Shown: one piece after another, positions 57,786 to 64,000 of the stretch
How positions within the stretch are numbered: the first letter of the stretch is position 1
Layout of the letters: each line of letters opens with the position of its first letter
NCBI GenBank assembly: GCA_944325605.1
Contig: CALVAX010000006.1
Span: 60,149-124,148, forward strand
Source of the DNA: Candidatus Gastranaerophilales bacterium
GTDB lineage: Bacteria; Cyanobacteriota; Vampirovibrionia; Gastranaerophilales; Gastranaerophilaceae
Length of the DNA: 64,000 nucleotides
Direction of reading: 5' to 3'
Translations under genes and position numbers: made by a program
Notes under the pieces: generated by a model
The model's database searches: none
The model's input: the letters and a program-made list of their open reading frames with translations, nothing else
What the model was told of the DNA's origin: nothing

Positions 57786-58667
57786 ATGGCCGGAGGTTTA
57801 ATTGAAGGGCTTAAAAAATGTTACACAGGAAATAATGTTTTTACAAAACACGCATTTTTAGCACTACTTGGACTGTTAATATCTGTTCCAACCTGCATTG
57901 CGACAATTAGCACTAACGGAAAAGAAGCTGACGTTTATCTTTATATGTTTTTCATAGCTCCTTTTCTCGGAATTGTATCTATGCTTGCAAGCTTTATTTT
58001 AGGATATTATATGGTGTTGTTTACAAGGAATGCTATAAAATTCTGCTTCTGGAAAGAAACACAAAATGACGAAGGAAAAATTAAAGCTCTGCAGATTATG
58101 CCGGAAATCGACTCCGGATTATTTAATATTAACACACTTAAATGGCTTGCTTTTTGTATTATCTGGATACTGATTATCTCAATAATATCAATGATATTAC
58201 TTCTATTTTCTCTTATTCCGGTTATCAAAATTCCGGCTATTTTAGTTTTAATAACATTTATTGTAATAAGCGTAATTTCAATGCCGTATATTTTTTGTAA
58301 TTTTATAAAAGATTTTAACATTACAAAAAACATCAATCCTTTATTGTTATTTACATATTTACCGAAAATTCTTACACCTACAATAATCCTTGATTTAAAA
58401 TATTTTGGATTTGCAATTGGGATAGGCGTTTCAGGTATAATTGCTATTATTCTACTTTCTATAGTATTATATTTATCAGCTTCACTTGCAGGGGTAGAGA
58501 TTGATCTGGCAAACAATGTCATATTTCTTGCAATTTTCACAACTGCCTATATGTATGTATCTACAATAATGGGACTCGCTTATTACTACGCAATTGCGCA
58601 TATCTATTACGAAAATATTGCCAAAACTCCGGAAGAAAATCCCCTCCAAACAAATAAAGAACTCTAA
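57786..58667 (+). CDS. polytopic membrane protein, hypothetical
   Basis: A 293-residue protein with about six membrane helices, such as FLALLGLLISVPTCIATI, YMFFIAPFLGIVSMLASFILGYYM, FCIIWILIISIISMILLLFSLIPV, ILVLITFIVISVISMPYIF and IGIGVSGIIAIILLSIVLYLSA. The C-terminal tail is short and charged. No family is recognised; the form is like DUF4013-type proteins. The ATG at 57786 is fixed by AAAGGAGG six bases upstream. A terminator follows. Confidence 0.6.
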   Translation: MAGGLIEGLKKCYTGNNVFTKHAFLALLGLLISVPTCIATISTNGKEADVYLYMFFIAPFLGIVSMLASFILGYYMVLFTRNAIKFCFWKETQNDEGKIKALQIMPEIDSGLFNINTLKWLAFCIIWILIISIISMILLLFSLIPVIKIPAILVLITFIVISVISMPYIFCNFIKDFNITKNINPLLLFTYLPKILTPTIILDLKYFGFAIGIGVSGIIAIILLSIVLYLSASLAGVEIDLANNVIFLAIFTTAYMYVSTIMGLAYYYAIAHIYYENIAKTPEENPLQTNKEL

Positions 58668-58694
58668 ATTTTTAGATACGTAAATTTAAAGACT

Positions 58695-58723
58695 AAGCCT
58701 CATTAAAATTAATGAGGCTTTTT
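58695..58723 (+). terminator. intrinsic terminator
   Basis: AAGCCTCATT and AATGAGGCTT form a 10-bp stem with a T-run on the plus strand. Confidence 0.85.
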
Positions 58724-60377
58724 AATTTGAGGAATTGGTTTTTATAAATTTAATTCTTCCGTCATCTTTAATTTCAACAGGGGTTTTATCATGCTGGAAG
58801 TGTTTTTTAACGCAGTTCGTAAAATCAAAATCATAAATTTTTTCAGCCCAATCAATTTTATCAAGCATTTTTAAATTATCTTTACCCATTGCATAGTAAT
58901 CATTTATAACTGTTCTGTAAATTTTATCTTCTCTTGGATGTTCAATATCAATTTTTGTTTCTTTGCCATCCTTATCGACAAAATAGAGGTCTGAAATATC
59001 TCCGTTCTGGTCAATGTTGTATCTTAAACCCGACGGATGAAGAATTCCGGGTTTGTTATTCAAATTTATAACGGATTTTGCCGTAGCCTTAAGAGCTTCT
59101 ACAATTTCTTTTTCAGTATAAGGAACAATGGTGAGATTATTCTTAAACGGCGACATATCCTCCAGAACTCTGGTATCAAGATTTCCGCTTTCGAAGTATC
59201 CTCTCACATTTGCAGCACTCAAAAGCGCAATATCTGCACCGAGTTCTCTGCGCATGCAATCAACTATAAACTGCGCATGAGGATTAGGATCAATCAAATC
59301 ATTTGTTATTGGAGGCACTGCTGATTTTATAACACCCACAACCTGAGGTTTGCCGAGAATTTTTTCAAACATATATCTTAAAGGGGCGTTTCGCTTAAAT
59401 CCTCTTGTTGGTGTCACGTTATTTTGAACTTTCGTTATAACGCCATTTTCATCAAACTCCAGATTCAAAATTCCGAAGTATTTTCCGTCACGCCCTGCCT
59501 GCGTAATAATTACAGGTTCTCCGGACTTGTTATAGAGAAGATTTTCGCCTTCTTTAACCCCTTGAATAAGATTATGAGAATGTCCGCCGAGAATTACGTC
59601 AATACCGTCTGTTTTTTGGGCAACCCTGCGGTCATACCCGTAACCAAGGTGTGAAAGTAAAATTATCTTATCGACTCCCTGTGCCTTTAATTTATCAACT
59701 TCTGTCTGAATGTCTTTTATTGTTGTATCTATATTATGAATTTCATTTTCATTAAACAAAACACTATACTTAAGCCTTGAAATCAAATCTGTGGGAGAAG
59801 TGCCGATAACCCCGTATCTGTGTCCGTTCACATCCTGAATGTACGATTTTTGAACCTTTTTAGACAAGGGATACTCGGGTCTTATATCAATATTGCAGGC
59901 AAGCAGGTTATACTTCATATCCGGAATCAGTTTACCAATGCTTTTAGGCATGTCATACTCGTGATTTCCCATAGCTGATGCCATTATTCCAAGAGCATTT
60001 TCGCCGGCTACAGCGACCCTGTTAACATTTTCAACTTCTCCAAGCTGAATATCTCCGGATGAAAACTTTAGTTTATCGGTCGGGGTGGACGGTTTAAAAT
60101 TATCAAAAGCATTGGATGCTGTCATCGTCCTCTCTATATTTATTGATTTACCATGAAAATCGTTTATATAAAAAATACTTGTCCTTACAGGCGGCTCGGA
60201 TTTCTTTCTATAAGGCTCCGGATCCGGAAGATGCGCCGGTCTGTTTAAATTTTTGTTGGAATGATTGGCCGGAGGCTCCTGACTATCCTTCCTTTGCGGC
60301 GGCTTTGTAAAGAGTGCACGCTGAATTAGATTTGTATTTGTCGAGTTTACGGGCGTTATCATTTTTCTTCCCGACAA
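58722..60377 (-). CDS. 5'-nucleotidase / 2',3'-cyclic phosphodiesterase-type metallophosphatase
   Basis: A 551-residue protein with a calcineurin-like domain (about 65-330) and a 5'-nucleotidase C-terminal domain (about 350-500). Metal motifs are IFYINDFHG, FSSGDIQLG, SAMGNHEYDMP, ILLSHLGYGYD and VILGGHSHNL; substrate-binding-type segments are ALLSAANVRGYF and PSGLRYNID. Relatives are usually exported, yet the first 65 residues here are polar and Pro-rich with no signal peptide. The start is read as TTG at 60375-60377 because AGGAGG lies exactly seven bases before it; the ATG five codons later has only a weak site. Confidence 0.8.
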   Translation of the reverse strand: MSGRKMITPVNSTNTNLIQRALFTKPPQRKDSQEPPANHSNKNLNRPAHLPDPEPYRKKSEPPVRTSIFYINDFHGKSINIERTMTASNAFDNFKPSTPTDKLKFSSGDIQLGEVENVNRVAVAGENALGIMASAMGNHEYDMPKSIGKLIPDMKYNLLACNIDIRPEYPLSKKVQKSYIQDVNGHRYGVIGTSPTDLISRLKYSVLFNENEIHNIDTTIKDIQTEVDKLKAQGVDKIILLSHLGYGYDRRVAQKTDGIDVILGGHSHNLIQGVKEGENLLYNKSGEPVIITQAGRDGKYFGILNLEFDENGVITKVQNNVTPTRGFKRNAPLRYMFEKILGKPQVVGVIKSAVPPITNDLIDPNPHAQFIVDCMRRELGADIALLSAANVRGYFESGNLDTRVLEDMSPFKNNLTIVPYTEKEIVEALKATAKSVINLNNKPGILHPSGLRYNIDQNGDISDLYFVDKDGKETKIDIEHPREDKIYRTVINDYYAMGKDNLKMLDKIDWAEKIYDFDFTNCVKKHFQHDKTPVEIKDDGRIKFIKTNSSN

Positions 60378-60445
60378 ATAGAAACCTCCTGAATATTTTT
60401 TTTTGCCAGTTTAAATTATGATTTTTACAATTCTTAAAAAGAATT

Positions 60446-60682
60446 CTACTCAAAATGCATTGTTTGAATTTCCCAGTGTTTTTTGAGTTCTGCGGCAAGT
60501 TCGGCTCCATCGCCTATTACTTCAAGTAAAATAATACCTTTATTTGAACATAATTCTTCAGGACAAGAATGCAAACCTATTCTGGTTCTTATATCACAGC
60601 CAAATTTTGTAATAATTTTTTGAAACTCAATTGCTGATTCAATACGATTTTCAAGGTTAACCCCGATGATTGTAATTGCCAT
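60446..60682 (-). CDS. TM1266-type iron-only hydrogenase regulator-like protein
   Basis: A 78-residue ACT-like protein: ITIIGVNLENRIESAIEFQKIITKFGCDIRTRIGLHS, then KGIILLEVIGDGAELAAELKKHW. The order strand, E-N-R, helix, strand with R-x-G, strand, helix is that of the small family annotated as iron-only hydrogenase system regulator. No hydrogenase gene is in the window, so the annotation is by fold pattern only. AAAGGAG about ten bases before the ATG supports the start. Confidence 0.6.
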   Translation of the reverse strand: MAITIIGVNLENRIESAIEFQKIITKFGCDIRTRIGLHSCPEELCSNKGIILLEVIGDGAELAAELKKHWEIQTMHFE

Positions 60683-60727
60683 AATTTCTAAACTCCTTTC
60701 TCAATAGGATAAACTCTTTTAAAATTA

Positions 60728-60755
60728 AATAATACCCCGCAGATGGGGGTATTAT
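60728..60755 (-). terminator. probable terminator after the 104-residue gene
   Basis: AATAATACCCC and GGGGTATTATATT form a stem around GCAGAT; the minus-strand 3' side is T-rich but not a clean run. Confidence 0.55.
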
Positions 60756-60804
60756 ATTTGCTGGCAGATATACTGCCGGATGATAACATTTAAACTGCAG
60801 ATTT

Positions 60805-61119
60805 TTATGAAAAATCAATGTTATCGGTGGCTTGAAGCTGTTTTTTCTTCAAATTATGCATCACTGCATCGACTAGTAACTCATAAGATTGCATGTTTTC
60901 AATATTTGGAAACTCTTCTTTGAGTTGTTCTCTGACCATTGCTTCCAGCCTCATTTCGTCAGAACTTGATTTCAAATCACCTATACCGGTTATCATTTTT
61001 AAATATTCGGAAGATGATTTGTCATTATTATCATTGGCAAACATCAGCCATCTTAGTTTTGGAGAAAGTTGATTTTTTAAATTTCTTACTATCTTGAGAT
61101 TTCTAAGCCTGTTGAGCAT
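60805..61119 (-). CDS. hypothetical protein, 104 residues
   Basis: A basic N-terminus (MLNRLRNLKIVRNLKNQLSPKLRWLMF) is followed by a charged helical part with Asp/Ser-rich turns (KSSSEYLKMITGIGDLKSSSDEMRLEAMVREQLKEEF, SYELLVDAVMHNLKKK). No motif, membrane helix or signal is seen. The ATG lacks a clear ribosome site. It lies between glyS and the hydrogenase-regulator-like gene, separated by a probable terminator from the latter. Confidence 0.5.
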   Translation of the reverse strand: MLNRLRNLKIVRNLKNQLSPKLRWLMFANDNNDKSSSEYLKMITGIGDLKSSSDEMRLEAMVREQLKEEFPNIENMQSYELLVDAVMHNLKKKQLQATDNIDFS

Positions 61120-61215
61120 GACGCTACCTCTACGTTTTTCCTTTACCTTATTGTACTATAATAAAATTCCCTGAAAAAAATAATTTACCTTTTTTCAAAG
61201 TTTATTTACAATTCT

Positions 61216-63273
61216 TTATAATTTACTGAAATCGCAGATATAATCATACTTTTGCTTCAATTGAGCCAGAAGCGCCAGTCTGTTTTGTTTAACTTTTTCA
61301 TCTTTATCCATAACAAGAACATCATTGAAGAATTTTTCCACTGACGGATTAATTGATTCAAGCTGTTTTAGATATTCCCCGTAATCTTTTGCATTCACAG
61401 TTTCGATTTGTTCTAAAAGCATAGCTTCTGCCGGAAGATTAAAGAGGTCTTTTTTAACCTGAGCAAAAACAGGTTCTTTCAGAAGTCTTGAAACACGATT
61501 AGCACTTTCAAGAACTTCAGGTGAATTAAATTCAGATACAACTTTGACTCTTTCAATATAATCAGCAAGATCTTTAAGCGGATTTTTGTTCGAAGCGCAT
61601 GCTTCAAGAACGTTTTTAGCGTATTTGTCGCCAAGATAAATAATCAGTCTTTGAACTATAAACTCATTAATTTCATCAGTAACTTTGCCCGACATTCTGC
61701 CGACACAATCGCCTGCGGCTTTTTTAATTTTGTCGGTAATGGAAGAACCTTCAAACTGAACTGGAAGATTTAATAATGTTTCATCAATAAGTTTTGTCAA
61801 ATCTATTTTCAAATTATTGGCAAGAATAGTTCTGATAATACCGAGAGCAGCACGTCTGACGCCGAGCGGGTCAGAAGATCCTGTAGGTTTTTTACCTTCT
61901 GCAAACACAGCAGCAATAGTGTCAATTTTATCGGCAATACCGACAATCTGTCCTTCAATACTTTTTGCTGTTTCGCTTTCGGCATTGAGCGGGAAGTAAT
62001 GTTCTTTAATCCCTTCCGCAACAGAATCTAACTCGCCGGAAACTCTTGCATAATCTGCGCCGATGTATCCTTGAAGTTCTGTAAATTCAAACACAAGATT
62101 TGTAGCCAGATCTGCCTTGCAGAGAAGTGCCGTTCTTTCAACAGATCTTGAGTCTTTAATTCCTAATTGATTACAAATTGTACGGGACAAAGAAGTCAAT
62201 CTCTGTGCCTTGTCGTACATACTGCCCATGCCCTTCTGGAAAGTAATACCTTTAAGATTTTCGACATAAGCTTCAAGCGGCTGCTTTGTATCCTCATTAA
62301 AAAAGAACACCGCGTCATCAAGACGAGCCTTAATAACTCTGACATTTCCCGCCTTAATATTTTCAAAATCATCGCCGAGGTAGTTTGTCATAGTTATAAA
62401 TTTATTAATAAGTTTGCCGTCTTTGTAGAGTGCGAAATATCTCTGATGAACGGCCATGACAGTAACGACAAGTTCTTCCGGAAGTTTAAGATATTCTTCT
62501 GAGAAATCGCAGACAGCCGGAACAGGATATTCCGTAATGTACGTAACCTCTTCAAGCAAATCGTCCGTGTAATAAGGTTCAGCGCCGAATTTAGCAGCTT
62601 CTTCATGCGCTTTGTCGATAATTCTCTGTCGTCTTTCGTTCTGGTCAACGATAACACAGCAGTTGCGCATCAGTTCAACGTAATCATCGGGGCTTCCGAT
62701 AATAACCGACGGCTGGGCGAACCTGTGGCCGCGTGAAACATTTGAACTTTCTTTGTCAATAATTTTTATTTTAACTTCATCCTTGTCCAGCATAGAAACA
62801 ATCCATCTGATAGGACGGGAGAATTTCTGGTCATTGTCAGCCCATCTCATAAAATGAGAGCCTTGAAGTTTCAGAACAAGCGACGGCACATTCTGCTGCA
62901 GAAGTTCGACAACAGATTTACCTTTAACCAGAATTTTGGCATGGAGATAATCATCTTCGATATACAAATCCTCCGGCGAAACGCCGTTTTTATTTGCAAA
63001 ACCCAGACCGGCCTTTGAGAGATTACCGTTTTCATCATAGGCAACTTTTTTAATCGGGCCTTTAACGATTTTAACTTCATCGGGACTTGAAGCCTCAAGC
63101 CCGTCAACAATAACAGCAAGTCTGCGCGGGGTTGCGTAAACTTTGACGGATGAAAACCCGACTTTATTGTCATTCAAAAAATCTTCAAAAAGTTTTTGCA
63201 GCTGATTAATAGCAGATGGTATAAACCTGTACGGTAATTCTTCAGTTCCTATTTCCAATAAATATTTACTCAT
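61216..63273 (-). CDS. glyS: glycyl-tRNA synthetase, beta subunit
   Basis: A 685-residue GlyRS beta chain. The N-terminal KYLLEIGTEELPYRFIPSA is the family signature, ATPRRLAVIVDGL, GHRFAQP, TEYPVPAVCDFSEEYLKLPEELVVTVMAVHQRYFAL and RTALLCKADLATNLVFEFTELQGYIGADYA follow, and the C-terminal anticodon-binding domain ends in KVKQNRLALLAQL. It forms the alpha2-beta2 enzyme that charges tRNA-Gly; the alpha subunit (glyQ) is not in the window and should lie beyond its right edge if the usual order holds. GGCGAG precedes the ATG. Confidence 0.95.
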   Translation of the reverse strand: MSKYLLEIGTEELPYRFIPSAINQLQKLFEDFLNDNKVGFSSVKVYATPRRLAVIVDGLEASSPDEVKIVKGPIKKVAYDENGNLSKAGLGFANKNGVSPEDLYIEDDYLHAKILVKGKSVVELLQQNVPSLVLKLQGSHFMRWADNDQKFSRPIRWIVSMLDKDEVKIKIIDKESSNVSRGHRFAQPSVIIGSPDDYVELMRNCCVIVDQNERRQRIIDKAHEEAAKFGAEPYYTDDLLEEVTYITEYPVPAVCDFSEEYLKLPEELVVTVMAVHQRYFALYKDGKLINKFITMTNYLGDDFENIKAGNVRVIKARLDDAVFFFNEDTKQPLEAYVENLKGITFQKGMGSMYDKAQRLTSLSRTICNQLGIKDSRSVERTALLCKADLATNLVFEFTELQGYIGADYARVSGELDSVAEGIKEHYFPLNAESETAKSIEGQIVGIADKIDTIAAVFAEGKKPTGSSDPLGVRRAALGIIRTILANNLKIDLTKLIDETLLNLPVQFEGSSITDKIKKAAGDCVGRMSGKVTDEINEFIVQRLIIYLGDKYAKNVLEACASNKNPLKDLADYIERVKVVSEFNSPEVLESANRVSRLLKEPVFAQVKKDLFNLPAEAMLLEQIETVNAKDYGEYLKQLESINPSVEKFFNDVLVMDKDEKVKQNRLALLAQLKQKYDYICDFSKL

Positions 63274-63349
63274 ATCTCGCCTTCTGGTTAATTTCTACTG
63301 GCGCCTGCACTGCAGGCATAACATCAAGAATATTATATCCGCTGAAAAA

Positions 63350-64000
63350 TTAAAGTAAAGGAGAAAAGACGTAAAGGCGCAAGGACGATAAATTTTATCA
63401 AAGTGAATAAGTAAATAAGTGAATAGGTAAATAAGTGCATTACGGTTAATTAAAATTTGCGCGGAGCGCCGAAAAGAACTTATTCACTTCATCACCTATT
63501 CACCTATTCACTTTAAATAAAGATGTTAGGATGATAAGACGATAGGACGTTAAGTGCGTTACGAAAAATAAATTCCCTCTCCCCTTGTGGGATGCTAGTT
63601 CGAACCGGCGAAGACTGAGCCGTGTGAGACTGTATGCCGTATGGCTGAGGGTCAAGGTGAGGGGTAAGAAAAGTGAGGCGTGAAGTGTGAAGTGTGAAGT
63701 GTGAAGAGAGTTGAAAAGTTGAAAAGTTGAAAGGGTGAATGGTTGAAAGGGTTGTTACGTAAAATAAATTCCCTCTCCCTTGAGGGGAGAGGGAAGAAAT
63801 TGTTAGTGAGCATTAGCGAACTTACAATTTCGGGTGTGGGTGATTTGTAAGTCAGGTTCTAACAAAGTGAGGGGTGAAGGGTGAAGAGAGTTGAAAAGTT
63901 GAAAGGGTGAATGGTTGAAAGGATTGTTACGTAAAATAAATTCCCTCTCCCTTGAGGGGAGAGGGAAGAAATTGTTAGTGAGCAGTAGCGAACTTACAAT
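63350..64000. repeat. repeat array at the right edge
   Basis: No gene is visible. The stretch 63420-63520 is an inverted copy (about 90% identical by eye) of 17440-17530. 63575-63652 is an inverted copy of 4978-5055. From about 63705 a unit of 172 bp begins and repeats at about 63877; each unit has gttgaaaagttgaaaggg runs and a palindromic element CCCTCTCCC TTGAG GGGAGAGGG. The window ends inside the second unit. Confidence 0.85.

Overview
The window is AT-rich bacterial chromosome. It most likely comes from a gut member of the Gastranaerophilales (Vampirovibrionia, the non-photosynthetic relatives of Cyanobacteria). That assignment is an inference from several signs. Pilin-like proteins start with the run FTMAEVLITIGIIGVVAAMTLP-type leader. 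A secreted SLH-domain protein occurs beside an Mla-type (MlaE/MlaF) transporter, as in diderm cyanobacterial relatives. Several lineage-style hypothetical proteins carry a short N-terminal F-x-G motif. There is no rRNA and no CRISPR array; one tRNA gene (Thr, CGT) is present.

Layout. 0-3 kb: galE tail, AlkD-like glycosylase, hypothetical, SLH protein. 3-5.4 kb: UmuC-type polymerase and a repeat-filled gap. 5.4-10 kb: a small membrane protein, NFACT/RqcH and aspS. 9.7-13.6 kb: two hypotheticals, metK with a structured leader, a small ORF, and tRNA-Thr inside degenerate copies of itself. 13.6-18 kb: glmS, an XRE regulator divergent from a pilin, a zinc-phospholipase-like protein and a second repeat-filled gap. 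18-21 kb: clpB, with a palindromic repeat inserted in frame. 21-25 kb: a duplicated promoter/operator/hairpin module, small genes, DUF1796 and a GH38 mannosidase. 25-33 kb: candidate sRNA, glnA, a DUF512 radical-SAM protein with a PadR regulator, mlaE/mlaF, a pilin remnant, a MITE and a DapL-like aminotransferase. 33-38.5 kb: two helical hypotheticals, mazG, and the dgkA/ybeY/pgpH operon. 38.9-41.1 kb: an unrecognised pair of membrane proteins. 41-46 kb: serA, and the lysA/cdaA/yitT operon. 45.8-49 kb: an XRE regulator, a broken pilin and the nanE/ROK kinase/UbiA operon. 49-57.7 kb: M16 peptidase, family 4 UDG, ilvB, twin secreted coiled-coil proteins, rph operon, PHP protein and frameshifted prfB. 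57.8-63.3 kb: a membrane protein, a metallophosphatase, a hydrogenase-regulator-like protein, a hypothetical and glyS. 63.3-64 kb: repeats.

How the genes fit together. Cyclic di-AMP is both made (CdaA) and degraded (PgpH) by products of this window. LysA and a DapL-type aminotransferase point to meso-diaminopimelate and lysine synthesis; GlmS, GlnA, IlvB, SerA and MetK cover other core biosynthesis. NanE plus a ROK kinase suggest use of N-acetylmannosamine, and a cytoplasmic GH38 enzyme suggests mannoside turnover. The unusual content lies mostly between the genes. There are at least three families of short palindromic or inverted-repeat elements, one of which entered the clpB reading frame. 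There are decayed pilin genes, divergent XRE/target pairs with dyad operators, and a pentanucleotide repeat that appears to begin at a transcription start. All calls come from reading the sequence; no database search was run.
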